NCBI GenBank assembly: GCA_026122225.1
Contig: JANEZZ010002244.1
Coordinates: forward strand, 1,482,501-1,546,500
From: Heloderma charlesbogerti
Lineage: Eukaryota; Chordata; Lepidosauria; Squamata; Helodermatidae
DNA: 64,000 nucleotides
Direction: 5' to 3'
Shown here: positions 51,362 to 62,577 of the stretch, piece after piece
Layout: each line of letters begins with the position of its first letter
Numbering within the stretch: the first letter of the stretch is position 1
Notes under the pieces: generated by a model
The model's database searches: none
Seen by the model: the letters and a program-made list of their open reading frames with translations, nothing else
What the model was told of the DNA's origin: nothing
Made by a program: the position numbers and the translations under genes

Positions 51362-51787
51362 GTCTTGCTTGAGCAGCAAGGTCTTTCTTGCCATATTTCT
51401 GTATCCCTGGCTGTGCTTTGGTCCTGACTTCTGGTTTGCACTTTGGTCTTGCCTCCTGGTTTACCATTCAGTCCTGGCTTATTCTTTGGTCCTGACCACT
51501 GGCTCCTGGCTCACCTCAGGCAACTGCCCATGGGCCAGCCCTAGCAATGAGAAAAGGCATTGACTGGCAAAGTCAACAGACTAGTTTGTCCAAAAGAGAT
51601 GACCATTTATCAAGGGGTAACTTACTACCACCTTCATGTAATCATTTGGTCAGTCAGGTGCCCAGATGATCAAACTCTGCCAAAGTGATTTCTCACCCTG
51701 GCATAGCTTGGTCATCTGTATCATTCTGCCAAGTGGGAGGGGGCATAGCTTATTGTCAAAGCACCAAGTTCAATTCCTTGGCAGGGT
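51362..51787. other. LTR-like or unassigned sequence
   Basis: CTTTGGTCCTGACTTCTGG / CTTTGGTCTTGCCTCCTGG / TTTGGTCCTGACCACTGG form an imperfect short tandem series. With TATAAAGGACTTCC on the other side of the element, this suggests an LTR split by the insertion. No matching LTR is in the window. Confidence 0.35.
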
Positions 51788-52542
51788 TAGGGATGTCAGA
51801 TAATTCTGCCATGGATCTTGGTGAGGCCGAATGCCAGTGCATTTGGCCTCCCGAAATCTGTGGCGGAACGAAGCCCCCCCACCCCCTCACCCCGCAAAAT
51901 GGGCCCGCAACGGAGCACCTACCTGCTGCTGTCCACACTGACTTGCAAATGGTGTCTGCGTCTGCGGCTGCCATTCGCTTCTTCCATGTAGCTGTGATAG
52001 GCTACGTAAATACTTACGTAGCCTATCACGACTAATGCAGGGACACCATTTGCGTCCCTGCGGAAGCCGTGATAACCTACCTAAGTATTTAATTAGCCTA
52101 TCAAGGCTTAACTAAGGGAACGTAAATGGCGACGGCTACGGCAGCCGCCATTTGCGTTCCCTTTTTTTTTTTGCTGTTTAAGCCTATGTAAATATTTACA
52201 TAGGCTATTACAGCAAAAAAAAGAAGAAGAAAGGAATGCAAATGGCGGCCACTACACCATTATTTACGTAGCCTAAACATTTATGTTCCACTAAATATTT
52301 ACGTAGCCTATCACAGCAAAATACAGGGACGCAAATGGCGGCAGCTACGGCAGCTGCCATTTGCGTCCCTGCAGGCTGCCCAGTGGCTGGATGTCCAGCT
52401 GCAGGCGGCCCCAGCTGGCGGCTCTGCAGAATCTCCGCAGAGAGGAGCTGGCCGGAGAGAATTTCGGGGGGAGGGACGGAGCGCCTCCCCCCCACGGCGA
52501 ATGTCACCCTTCAAAAAGGTAAGTGACTTTCGTACATCCTTA
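51788..52542. mobile_element. Palindromic hAT-like element with perfect TSD
   Basis: TAGGGATGTCAGATAATTC ... GTGACTTTCGTACATCCTTA is flanked by GGCAGGGT at 51780-51787 and 52543-52550. It has an A-end hairpin (51800-51865), R hairpins at 51990-52031, 52066-52107 (eroded) and 52176-52216, and M hairpins at 52125-52162 and 52325-52372. A disrupted zone (52232-52300) has half modules. The B end carries AAAAAGGTAAGTGACTTTCG. Confidence 0.92.
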
Positions 52543-52599
52543 GGCAGGGTTCTCTAGTTAAAAGGTTCTCAAGTGTTATGGCTGGCAAAGCCCTCTGCC

Positions 52600-53591
52600 T
52601 GAATCCCTGGGAGAGCTGTGCCTCGATCAGAGCAGACAGTCCTGGGCCCAGTGCTCTTCAACATTTTTATTAATGACTTGGAGGAGGAGGTTCAGGGAAT
52701 GCTGATCAAATTTGCAGATGACACAGAATTGGGTGGGATAGCTAATACTTTGGAAGACAGAAACAAAATTCAAAGTGATCTGGATAGACTGGAGTGCTGG
52801 GCAGAAAACAACAGAATGACATTTAATAGGAATAAATGCCAAGTTCTGCACCTAGGAAAAAGAAACCAAATGCACAGTTACAAGATGGGGGATACGTGGC
52901 TCAACCACACTACAAGTGAGAAGGATGTTGGAATTGTTGTCGAACACAAGCTGAATATGAGCCAACAATGTGATGTGGCTGCAAAAAAGGCCAGTGCTCT
53001 TTTGGGCTGCATTAATAGAAGCATAACTTCCAAATCCCGGGAAGTACTAGTTCCCCTCTACTCAGCACTGGTTAGGCCTCATCTGGAGTACTGTGTCCAG
53101 TTCTGGGCATCACACTTTAAGAAGGATGCAGACAAACTGGAGAGGGTTCAGAGGAGGGCAACAAAGATGATCAGGGGACTGGAAACAAAGCCCTATGAAG
53201 AGAAACTGAAAGAACTGGGCATGTTTAGCCTTGAGAAGACTGAGGGGAGATATGATAGCACTCTTCAAGTACTTGAAAGGTTGTCACAGAGAAGAAGCCC
53301 AGGATCTCTTCTTGATCATCCCAGAGTGCAGGACACAGAATAATGGGCTCAAGTTAGAGGAAGCCAGATTCCGGCTGAACATCAGAAAAAACTTCCTGAC
53401 TGTAAGAGCAATATGACAATGGAACCAATTACCTGGGGAGGTGGTGGGCTCTCCCACACTGGAGGCCTTCAAGACGAGGCTGGACAGCCATTTGTCAGGG
53501 ATGCTCTGACTTGGATTCCTGCATTGAGCAGGGGGTTGGACTTGATGGCCTTGTAGGCCCCTTCCAACCCTACTATTCTATGATTCTATGA
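52600..53591 (+). pseudogene. CR1 LINE, reverse transcriptase C-terminal half and 3' end
   Basis: A 241-codon frame (52618-53343) carries 'GPVLFNIFINDLEE', FADD (residues 32-35, the catalytic pair in CR1), 'NRMTFNRNKCQVLHLGKRN', 'WLNHTTSEKDVGIVVEHKLNMS', '[16 protein letters not shown]' and '[14 protein letters not shown]'. A frameshift near 53240 moves the end of ORF2 to another frame (53231-53416). The 3' UTR ends CTACTATTCTATGATTCTATG. It is 5'-truncated just before the catalytic region, so inactive, but it is the best-preserved CR1 in the window. Confidence 0.9.
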
Positions 53592-53636
53592 ATACTGGGC
53601 TAGTTGGACCAATGGTATGACTCCGTATAATGCAGT

Positions 53637-53820
53637 GGTGCTGAATCTCTTTCAGCCTGAGGGCGAATTTCTATGTTGGAGAAGCTCTCAGGGGATGCAA
53701 TCCAGTGGTGCATGGGGCCAAAGGCAAAAAGGGCAGGGTCTCAATGCCAAAAATACAAGCATATTTAAGTTTAAAGTTCTTTCTGCCAGGAACTAAGCCT
53801 AAGGAGAGGCATTTCAATAT
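53637..53820 (+). mobile_element. hAT-like MITE Z, copy 2 (partial)
   Basis: TGAATCTCTTTCAGCCTGAGGGCGAATTTC, TTGGAGAAGCTCTCAGGGG and CAGTGGTGCATGGGGCC match 39105-39180. The right part is missing. Confidence 0.55.
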
Positions 53821-53886
53821 TTTAGGGTGCAATCCTAAACATACATGTTTAGGCAGAATAAAGTCCTACAACTCCCATTATTCCCC
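53817..53886 (+). mobile_element. Half copy of AGGGYRCAATCCTA MITE
   Basis: AGGGTGCAATCCTAAACATACATGTTTAGGCAGAATAAAGTCCTACAACTCCC aligns with the left arm of the palindromic MITE at 62465-62574. The mirrored arm is absent. Confidence 0.55.
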
Positions 53887-53970
53887 AGCCAGTCATTGTA
53901 CACCTCACTTATCTAGGTTAGCTTTGTCGCATCATGGCTTTTAAAGTTTTTTAATTGTATTTCATGTTGG

Positions 53971-54364
53971 AGGGCTAGCGATCGTATGGCCGTTAGTCAG
54001 TGACTAGGCAGCCATAGGATATGTAGTTTTCCAGGAACTGACCTCGGAGCCCATGCTCCGAGGTTGGTTCCTGGAGAACTGAACTCCCCCCACTTCTTGC
54101 AAGAAGAGCGCAGAGTGGCTGAAAAGGCGTGTGGCTGGGGGCATTCCGGGGCGGAGAGGGAGCAAATGCCTGTATGGCACATCCAATGTCTCCGCTCCAT
54201 CCTCCCGTGGCTAGACTAGCTGAAAACTGGCTGTCTAGCTGAAAAAGCAGGGCAGGAGAAGCACAAACAGAATGATCCCCTCCGTGCTTCTCTTGCCCTG
54301 CTTTGGATAGGTGGTTGCCTCCAAGTTCAGAGGCGGCTGCCTATCTGGATAGGATTGCATCCTT
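53971..54364. mobile_element. Long MITE with CAATCCTAT ends, copy 1
   Basis: It is the homologue of 63431-63825. Common words: ATGGCCGTTAGTCAGTG / ATGGCCGCTAGTCAGTG, TGTAGTTTTCCAGGAAC / TGTGGTTTTCCGGGAAC, GGGCATTCCGGG, GGCTGTCTAGCTG, GCAGGGCAGGAGAA, TCTCCTGCCCTGC-like, and GGCAGTTGCCTC-like. The ends are inverted (AGGGC..ATCGTATGG versus GGATAGGATTGCATCCTT). It is non-coding. Confidence 0.72.
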
Positions 54365-54454
54365 AACCTCTGTAAACTGTCCAGAGAGCATTGGATATGG
54401 AGCGGTATAGAAATGTCAATAATGATAATGATAATGATAATGATGATGATGATG
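54365..54454 (+). mobile_element. L2 3' tail
   Basis: CTCTGTAAACTGTCCAGAGAGC ... GAGCGGTATAGAAATGTCAATAATGATAATG is the L2 tail with a (GATAAT)n/(GAT)n end. Confidence 0.7.
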
Positions 54455-55016
54455 TACCTGGATTAAACATAGCTTCATTTCTATTTTTTAAATATCTTTT
54501 TTTCCCCTTTTGCTATCAGCCTCACTGTGCATTTTCAATCCTAGTCCTACCAACTGGTCACTTTTTCTCAATCCTCCTCCAGGAATAAAGTCAGTTATGT
54601 CAGATAGCTCAGCTAAGCAAACTGCTGCTTTCCTTTTAATTTCACATCAAATCCAAACAAATTTGCAGAGCTTCTTTCTCAGCCTATGTAATTGTAAATC
54701 TTGCTACATGAAGTATGAAGAAGAGAAATTACATTGTGACATTTAATTTGAGAATAGCAAAAGAAAAAACACCCCAAAGTATTTTGGATTAAAGCTATTA
54801 AATACGTTTGTCTTTAATCGGATGTTTTTGTCATGCCTTTGAGTTTGTAGGAAAGAAGACATATTAAAAAAAAGAAGAGTAAAATGTTTTCAGACATCAC
54901 AATAACAGATCAAGTTAATTACCATCTTACTAAACACAGAATTCTCTGGGTAGATTTTGTGGTGTAAACATGTATCTTTTTTCATGACTACAGAACAACT
55001 ATTGGTAGACTGGGTA
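54455..55016. other. Unassigned AT-rich sequence
   Basis: Nothing is recognised: no domain-bearing frame, paired ends or RNA-like structure. Confidence 0.4.
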
Positions 55017-55024
55017 GTTGCATC

Positions 55025-55488
55025 TAGGGATATGTGAGAAATTCGCTCAGTGGAGGGGGGTTTTAAAAATGGATTTTCCCCATTTGCACCTCCCAAACCC
55101 AAACATGGATCTGAATGCAATTTGTAGTCAGAAATTTTTACATTTCTGAGCCTGTGATGAATTCCACAAAAGCAAAACAAAAATGTGTCTGACACCATAT
55201 GCACATCTGAAAAATGTGCAAAGAAAAATGAGTATATTTCTAAAATGCACACTCATGCAATTTACTCAATGGATGCATGTGTCCACAAATGCATACATTT
55301 AAAAATGCACACAAAAATGCATGCATTAATGCATACATTACAAAAATGCATTAAAATTATGTACAAAGGTGGGTGGGTGTTTTAAAAAAATCACAAGTTC
55401 ATGCAGAAACAGGATGGAATGAGCGTGACCTAAAAAAACCCCATAAAACAAAACTTGGCAAGTCCATGCCTTGGCAAGTCCTGCCCTA
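55025..55488. mobile_element. hAT-like element, module-poor, near-perfect TSD
   Basis: TAGGGATATGTGAGAAATTCGC ... GGCAAGTCCTGCCCTA is flanked by GTTGCATC (55017-55024) and GATGCATC (55489-55496), 7/8. The interior is dominated by AAAAATGCA/TGCATTTTT words. No R/M modules and no ORF. Confidence 0.7.
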
Positions 55489-55693
55489 GATGCATCTGAA
55501 TAAAAAGGTGGAGTGTTTAGGACAAGCTGAATGCACAATATCTTCTTTTCAAGGCCCAAATGCTTAGAGCAGGCCTGCACCATCTGTGACCCTCTAAGCC
55601 AAAGGCAGCTCACCAGCCCCGGCCTATCGGTGCTTGACTGGGCCTAGGCAGATAGCAAAACCAGGACATTTATTGGGCCTCTGTTGGACTACC
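55489..55693. other. Unassigned sequence
   Basis: Short interval between two DNA elements. No recognised content. Confidence 0.35.
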
Positions 55694-56029
55694 TCAGGGG
55701 TGCAAATCCCTGAGCTCTGAGGCCAAATTCAGCCCTCTGAAGATTCCAATCCAGCCCTCTAGGGTTCCCCAGAATGCCATGCCCCCTTCTCCTGGTCCTA
55801 TCCCCTTTTCCCCAACCACCAATCATTCAGTGTTTTTGTGGCTTCTGTGCAGGGTTTTTCCCCCCATCCTAAAAGGTTAAGGTGCCTCTCCTAAAGTTTA
55901 GTTGCTGGCAGTGAGAGCTTTAAGCTGGTATTTGTTTTTGCTTGGGCCCCCACCACTGGAATGTGGCTGCCAAAGCCTTCTCCAAAACAGAACTTGGCCC
56001 TAAGGCTGAAAGAGATTCTGCACCCCTGG
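55694..56029 (-). mobile_element. hAT-like MITE Z, copy 3
   Basis: CAGGGGTGCAAATCCCTGAG at one end and AGATTCTGCACCCCTG at the other are inverted. The interior matches the reverse complement of 39060-39471 (GAGGCCAAATTCAGCCCTC; CCACCACTGGAATG). The flanking octamers differ (GACTACCT, GGCTAGTG). Confidence 0.6.
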
Positions 56030-56205
56030 GCTAGTGTTATGTATATGGGGTGGTGGTGGTACTGTGGCTTAGTTATTGTTTTGAACCTTGGCAGCTCCTG
56101 TACAGCTGGGAGTAGCAACAGTGGATGGAACTTCTCCTAAGTTGTCACTTCTGTTTGTGATGAATAAGGGGCAATCTACATTACAACTTTAAACTGGTTT
56201 CAAAC

Positions 56206-56707
56206 CTGTTTTTAGTGATTACGGCTAATTCTGAGGAAGAGCAGTCGCTCCTGGGAGAGGAGCACGCTCCTCTTTCCCAGGACCAACAGCTGACAGAGAT
56301 TCCTCCCACCAGCATTCCTAGTTTAGTTAGCAGTCCAGGGAGTGACCAAGCACAGATAGCAGACTTAGTGGATGCGCGACACAGACAGCGGCGCCAGATG
56401 GAGGGCACGGAAAGGAGGCATAATGCCAGGTTGGTGCGCAACCAACGGCTGTGCCCAGAGGATCCAAGGGAAAAGGGGAGGGACTCTCCCTAGTCCTTAA
56501 GTTCAGGGGTCTGCCAGTAATTCCCTTTCAAATGGGGACCAACTGTTCCAACTTAGGGCATAGGTACTGTGCTGCTCAGATCTAGTTGCAATCGGTATAG
56601 TTGTTAAGTTGTAAAAGAAGAATAAAACTTTGAAAGGAATTCCTTTGTCTGTGTCTGGACTTGGCTACTGGATTAGACTGAGAGAGGCCTCCAAGGAGCC
56701 CTTGACA
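56206..56707 (+). mobile_element. LTR fragment related to the 39776-40313 solo LTR
   Basis: The coding part (56215-56493) and the order of downstream features match the reverse complement of the solo LTR. AATAAA at 56621, followed by TTTGTCTGTGTCTGGAC and the end AAGGAGCCCTTGACA, gives a polyadenylation signal and a CA terminus. The 5' end (TGTCAGGG...) is missing, so the copy is truncated on the left. Confidence 0.75.
56215..56493 (+). CDS. ORF within the LTR, copy 2
   Basis: It is open for 92 codons and homologous over its whole length to the ORF in the solo LTR at 40306-39998: an acidic serine/glutamate start, the EIPPTSIP segment, then an R-rich end with RRQMEGTERR and EDPREKGRDSP. The two LTRs are clearly diverged, yet both frames are free of stops. 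Function unknown. Confidence 0.5.
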   Translation: MITANSEEEQSLLGEEHAPLSQDQQLTEIPPTSIPSLVSSPGSDQAQIADLVDARHRQRRQMEGTERRHNARLVRNQRLCPEDPREKGRDSP

Positions 56708-56711
56708 GGGG

Positions 56712-57150
56712 GGTCTTAGACCCTCTTTTGGGAGAAGACTGAGCCAAAGTAGGGATTGAGCACCTCTGCCTTTTCTTTGTCATCTGTTATCATTTTGCCA
56801 TCCTTATTTAATAGCTGAACCACCATTTCTTTCCTCTGCCTTTTACTATGCACGTAGCTGAAGAAAGCCTTTTTGTTCTTTTTAGCATCCCTCGCTAACC
56901 TCAGCTCGTTCTCAGCTTTAGCCTTCCTGACACCATCCCTGCAATTCTGTGCTACCTGCCTGTACTCTTCCTTTGTTACTTGGCCTTCTTTCCACTTCCT
57001 ATATGTGTCCTTTTTTGTTTTAAGGTTATCCCTAAGCTTTTTGGGAAGCCACATTGGCTTCTTCTGTTGTCTTCCACCTTTTCTTCTTGTTGGAATTGTT
57101 TGTAATTGTGCCCTGAGAATTTCCTTTTTTAAAAGCTGCTATCTATCAGC
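56712..57150 (-). pseudogene. CR1 LINE ORF2 linker fragment
   Basis: The minus strand encodes 'MWLPKKLRDNLKTKKDTYRKWKEGQ', 'YRQVAQNCRDGVRKAKAENELRLARD', 'KKAFFSYVHSKRQ' and 'LLNKDGKMITDDKEKAEVLNPYFGSVF', the region between endonuclease and reverse transcriptase in CR1 ORF2 (recognised by eye). One continuous 112-codon frame is retained. Both flanks are lost, so the copy is a fragment. Confidence 0.82.
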
Positions 57151-57222
57151 TAGAATGATTTGCAGTTTCTATTGAAAGAAATCAGAGCTCTGAATCAAGA
57201 TATATAGTTTATTGAGAACTGT

Positions 57223-57784
57223 TAGGGATGGCATGGGTGCCCGATTCAGTCCAGGAATCTGGCGGACCTGCTCCTGCCCGCACCCCCGAGCCTCACTCTC
57301 CGAGCCCCTGCCCCTGCTCGCCTCCTGACCATGCTCAGCAAATGGCCTGCACTCACCCTGGCAGCCTCATTGAGCTTAATGGTTGCCATTTTCTGAGAAA
57401 TAAAATGGCAATTGCAAAAATTCACAAATTTGTACACATGCAAAAATGCGCATTTTGTGAATGTGCATATTTGTGTGTGCACAAAAATGTATATTTTATG
57501 AAAAATGCACATTTTCATGCACAGACTAGTGTGTGCCTTCCCAAAAATGTGCATTTCACACATGAGATTATGCGCATTTGCAAAATGTGCATTTTCGCAC
57601 ATACAAAATCATGTGCATTTTTGCAATAGCCATTTTTTTTGTTTTAGAGATGGCAACCACAGAGCTCGACAAATCTGCTGGGGTGAGCGTGGGCTGCTCG
57701 CCAAGAATGGGAGGGGCTCAAGCAGGGGCAGGGGCTAGGCAGGAGTCTGGAGAACTTGGATGGGGGTGAGGTTGCACATCCCTA
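57223..57784. mobile_element. hAT-like element, module-poor, near-perfect TSD
   Basis: TAGGGATGGCATGGGTGCCC ... GAGGTTGCACATCCCTA is flanked by AGAACTGT (57215-57222) and ACAACTGT (57785-57792), 7/8. The two halves are loosely inverted about a centre near 57500: TGGTTGCCATTTTCTGAGAAA / TTTTAGAGATGGCAACCA, then CATTTT.. / AAAATG.. words. The outer arms pair as GCAGGGGCAGGGGCTAGGCAGGAG with its mirror near 57275-57325. Confidence 0.78.
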
Positions 57785-57792
57785 ACAACTGT

Positions 57793-59989
57793 TTGCACAG
57801 GTCAGTAGAAGAATGAAGTGTAACACTTTTTCTTCGGGGTCTCTAAAGTGACTCACAGCAAAGGCTTTCTACTGGAACAATTAACATATATTTTAATATC
57901 TTAATTAAAACAGTAATAATGCACATGTAATAGTTTTACATGCATAACCCACCAAAACAATAAAACAGAGCACAGCCCTCCCAAAGTTCTGTCTTTTTTT
58001 TTCAGCTTGTGTCCACAACAAAAATATAAATAAAACTTCTCTCTGAAGCTTGGTTTTTTCTGCTGACCGAAGAAGGAAAACAGTCTCTATTCCATTCACT
58101 CCAGCTCTGCAGCAATCTTCTCAAAATTGGATCAGGATTCAACAACACAAGAACAATGTAAACAGCCCTGTCTTAAGGTTCAGGGTCTTATAGGGAGGAG
58201 AAAACAAGCTTCTTCTACTCTGCAATTCTGGTAACTGCCTAAAATGGTGGCCACTCCCTAACTCACTCCTTTACTGAGCATGTGGAGAATATTCCCTCAG
58301 TATTATTAAAGAAAAATATACCAGTGGGTTACAGAAACAGCACCTTTTCAGAATAATTTATATTTTAAATTTGGTTTGGTACAAGATGGCTCACTGTCCA
58401 ACTAATTTCTAATTTTGCGGGCCTGACATCTTCACCCCAATAAGGGAGGTGCCTTTCAAGGGATGGTCACACATCTCAAGTGAATCCCACTGCCCTTGCA
58501 TTTGCCAAGAGCCATTTGGTGATTACCAAGGGGATGGCTAACCAAGGCTAAAATCAGAAATGATGCACAGCCACACAGTTCATTTCCCCATTTTTTAAAA
58601 TGCAGAATACCCTGGGAGACTAAAATTGAGAGCATGAACAGTAGTGTGCATGTGAGCATGTAAGGGGGGTGGTATCCCTCCCTGTCAATTGTCTGCTCAA
58701 AATCAGCCTCCCTACTAAACACAGACACACACGTTGCTTTCCAAGCCATGGACAGAAAAGATATGGGGACCTAGATATGGGGACCTCAGAAGGATCACAA
58801 GGACTGTTCTGAAGATAAAGAGTTAGATGCCCTAATTTGTGCATAAAGCACTACCATCTGCTTAAACAGGCTCCTTGGATCATGGCCAACGTACTCACAA
58901 TGGGCTTGAACCATTTAAATGTAATCGTTTCACTACCCCAAAATGCCTTGTAAGGCTTGTAGAAAAGTGTATCTTCACTGAATAACTAATTTACCCCCAA
59001 ATGAACTCTAAATGCACCAAAACATTTGCCTGTACAGTGTTGTAGCACTCTGGAGGGAAGAACGTAAAAAAAAATTAGAAAGGAAAAAAAGGAATGAGAA
59101 AAAACAGCCCTAATTAGAATAGCCTAAAAGGGTTGTTTTTCCTAGACACATCTGCCTCTTTATAATTATAAACTTGTCATCCTAAGGGCAAAGCACTGAG
59201 CTGTTTCATGCTTCTGCTCTTCTGTCTTAAACATAATGATTGTCTGCCTTTGAACTTTTTTTTATTATATAGGTTATATACTTCCTACAAGGAAACTGAA
59301 TGATTGGCATATCCAAAGGGCAAGTCTAATAAATTGAGACAAGGAGAAATCTAGACAGGTATGTATCAATATATTTTACCAAAAATCTATTTCCAGTTGC
59401 CATAAAATTCATCCTAGCATAGTTTTATTTTTATTTTTAAAAAATGCAACATAAAAGTATTTCTGCTGGCTGCAATTGTGAGGTCATTTATCTGTGCTGG
59501 AGATGCACTGAAAGGAATAATGCATATGGAGTATCCCTAAATATCTCTTCTAATTAATTTTATATTTGTATTTTTCTTCCTGTTTTAAATTTATTTTACC
59601 AATTCATTGGGGAAAACATAACTGTATGATGTATCCCACATGCTCAGCACTGCATATACTCAAATTTGTGTGCATGGGAGGGAGTCACCTTAAAAATCTT
59701 TTGCTTCTCCTATGGCACTTGGCCAGACATGCACATAATGCACATAATGCTGGTGACCACATCATTTAATTAGCTTATATCCCATCTTTTAGAAAACATT
59801 CTCACTGGGCTGCTTATAAAACTATATAAGTTAAACAATTAATATACACTGTTAAACGTCAGTTGAAGTGTACAATGAGTTAAAGCACTCATCATTTAAA
59901 GTGCCCAGTCACAATAAACTTAAATAATGGCAGCCAGTGGTAAAACAACACTCCACCCAATAACCAGGGATCATAACACAACAATAGCC
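57793..59989. other. Unassigned sequence
   Basis: There is no gene that I recognise in 2.2 kb. Frames are short, and there is no paired-end element. The piece 59100-59260 is unique-looking. The 59760-59990 piece resembles a retroposon 3' region but cannot be named. Confidence 0.45.
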
Positions 59990-60770
59990 CAAATAGAATA
60001 CTTAATAGGGTGAAAAGGCAGCAGTAAAAAAAATAAGTTTTCAGTGCCACTTATTCATTACATTTCTATGTGGCCCAATAGTCGAAGCTCACTTAAAGGT
60101 CTGTAATGATGAATTCTGTTGACTCCCAATGGGAACTAAGTTCCACAAATGCAGGGACGCTGCTGAAAAACCCTCTTCTTTGTGCTCACCAGCCTGATGT
60201 CACTAGTGCATGGGTAACTGAGTCAAGCATCCATCCTCTCCAGACAGGGTTGCAGTTGAAGTAGCAGTTGAAGCTGGTAAAAAGCACTCCTGACCACCAC
60301 TGCCATCTGAGATTCCTCGATTAGTGCTGAGTTCAGAAGAACTCCCAGACTGTAAACTTGGCCCTTCAAGGCCACTGAAGACCCCATCTTATTTATTTAT
60401 TACATTTCTAGTCCTCCGAATAACCAATGTTCTCTGGATACCATGGTTGATGGTATTGAGAGCTGCTGAGCTCCTATGATCAGCTGAGAAGTCCAGGAGA
60501 ACCAATAGGCTTGTACTCCCCCCCATCTATTCCCTGGTGTTAGTCATTCACCAGGGCAACCAAGGCTATTTATATCCTGAAGTTGCACCTGAAACCAGAT
60601 TTAAATGGATCCAAATAATCAGCATCATACAATAGTACCTGAAGTTGAGCAGTCACCACATGATTCCACAACTTGCCCAAGAATGGAATATTAGAAACCG
60701 GGCAGTAGTTGTCCGAAACCAATGGGCCTAAACTTGGTTTCTTTAGCGAACACAACACTATGGTCTCCTT
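59990..60770 (-). pseudogene. L2-type LINE, RT N-terminal fragment and flanking pieces
   Basis: The minus strand 60758-60570 encodes 'LKKPSLGPLVSDNYCPVSNIPFLGKLWNHVVTAQLQ' and 'DADYLDPFKSGFR', the N-terminal fingers blocks of L2 reverse transcriptase. The adjoining 60420-60560 continues as L2 sequence, and 60060-60390 holds further minus-strand L2-like sequence (CTGAAAAACCCTCTTC; GAACTCCCAGACTGTAAAC). It is strongly decayed. Confidence 0.65.
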
Positions 60771-62233
60771 CTAGAGAAGCAGCAACTTCATACTTTCAGA
60801 TTATCACTAGAGGCAGCCAGTGTTTCACCTGTGAAGAAAGTATGCTGAATAAAAAAAGAAGAAACGTCGACCTTGTTCTGATATGGTATGCTGCACTTTG
60901 TGAAAATGGTGTCAGTGTGGAAGTTCAGAATTATATTCAAACGTCTTCTCAGTGTTTGGTTATATATTCCTGACAAAATCATGAAAAACAGACAGCACCT
61001 GTATCTAAGTCTCTGAATAATCTCCTTCACAATTCATGTAAAACTACACAGATGGTAAATCTACTATGAGAAAGGTAATAAACCAGAACTGCTAAATATG
61101 TTTGTCTGTCTGACAGCCTAATTTGTTTTGCTGTGATGCAATGATTTCTCATAAAAACTCACACGTAACTGAAAAAATGTATTTGTGTAGCAGCATTAGG
61201 CTGCTGATCAATATCAAATTACCTTGAATGAAGTCAAGGATACAACACAATTATAAGCATGACATTACATTCTGATCAAGGTAAAGACCTCTAGTTTTCA
61301 AGTGGATCAATGTGCACTGAAGGTCAATATAGAATCTGTCTTATAAAAAATATAGCTCTTTTAATGTACCATCTAATTGCTACTTTGTTTTTATACCACA
61401 CTGAATTACCTATCAAGATTCTGCACTATGGCATGAGTAGACACATCAGAAGAGCTCACACACAAGCTCACTGTGGGTTCCTATTTATATTGCATTCATT
61501 TAGCAACTTGTGTGTAGAGCAGTAAAATAACCTGGTGCCCTCCAGATGGGTTGGACTACAGCACCTATAATCAACAGCAAAAATGAACATGAGTGCAAGC
61601 TTATGTACTGAAGGCACTTGGTTGGCCTCAAGAGTTACCAGGAAATGTCAGAAAGGTTTGGATTAGGAAGCTTGTTTTGTGTACATGGTCCTTGCTAAAT
61701 GTTGTTCTTTACTAACAAATGGCAATGATGACACAATTGTACTATTTAGCAATAGTACTGAATTGTTGTTCATTTATTTATTCATTAATAGCATCATTGT
61801 GCATGGTGGGTTACATTATATAAGAGGATCGGTCCATGCCTTAAGGAGTTTACAATCTAAAATTTGACATGGGGAGACAACTGAGGGAAAGGACGGAGAA
61901 AGAGGTAGCAGTAAATGGGAATAATACATATTAATGTCACAGTTCGACAATACCTCTATTAGGACAACCACTATGCCTAACAAGGGTATTGCTCAACTGC
62001 AGATCCCTGCTCCCCTCCCCTCCCCTCCGACCAACATGATTATCTTTGTGTTGTTGATTTTTTAAAATGTATTTATTTCAGTTACACACTTAGGTTTAAT
62101 AGGTACAGTAGCATATAGAGAGTAAGGAGGTCTGTCAGAGGAAATTGGAATTAAAACTTGCCAGCTGATGTTGAGTTTTTCTACTGATTTCATAAATTTT
62201 AAGAATTACCAGTGAACGTTAACATTCCCTAAC
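60771..62233. other. Unassigned AT-rich sequence
   Basis: No gene. A short GTGCCCTCCAGATGGGTTGGACTACAGCACC piece (61535-61565) is a fragment of a common MITE. TAAGGAGTTTACAATCTAAAATTTGACA at 61842-61869 is a recurring reptile repeat phrase. Confidence 0.45.
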
Positions 62234-62319
62234 AGTGCAATCCTATATGTCTACTCAGATAGAAATCCCACTGAGTTCACTGGGGATTACTCCTAGGTAA
62301 ATGGGTATAGGATTGCAGT
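62234..62319. mobile_element. Small TIR MITE, GTGCAATCCTATA type
   Basis: GTGCAATCCTATATGTCTACTCAG ... CACTGGGGATTACTCCTAGG ... GGGTATAGGATTGCA has inverted ends and the same layout as 7207-7283 and the host of 62637-63028. Confidence 0.75.
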
Positions 62320-62464
62320 CTAAGTATTAACACTTAGTGTTACGAATTGTACAGACTGTCACAGATCAATTTAAATACATGAAATACTAAACTTTCCCGT
62401 ATTAGCATTCACAACCTTAACATGGTCTATCTTTCATTTATAGTGCAGGGTTAGAAGGCAATTT

Positions 62465-62574
62465 AGGGCAGAATCCTATGCATGTTTAGACAGAAAGAAG
62501 TCCTACATCTCCAAGCATTGCCCAGCCAGCATGTAAGACTTCTTTCTGTCCAAACATGCATAGAATTGTGCCCT
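62465..62574. mobile_element. 110-bp palindromic MITE
   Basis: AGGGCAGAATCCTATGCATGTTTAGACAGAAAGAAGTC faces GACTTCTTTCTGTCCAAACATGCATAGAATTGTGCCCT, with a loop CTACATCTCC...CCAGCCAGCATGTAA. A half copy is at 53817-53886. Confidence 0.85.
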
Positions 62575-62577
62575 TAC

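Noticed and set aside
55694..56029. 8-bp TSD for MITE Z copy 3
   Set aside because: GACTACCT and GGCTAGTG agree at only half of the positions, no better than chance.
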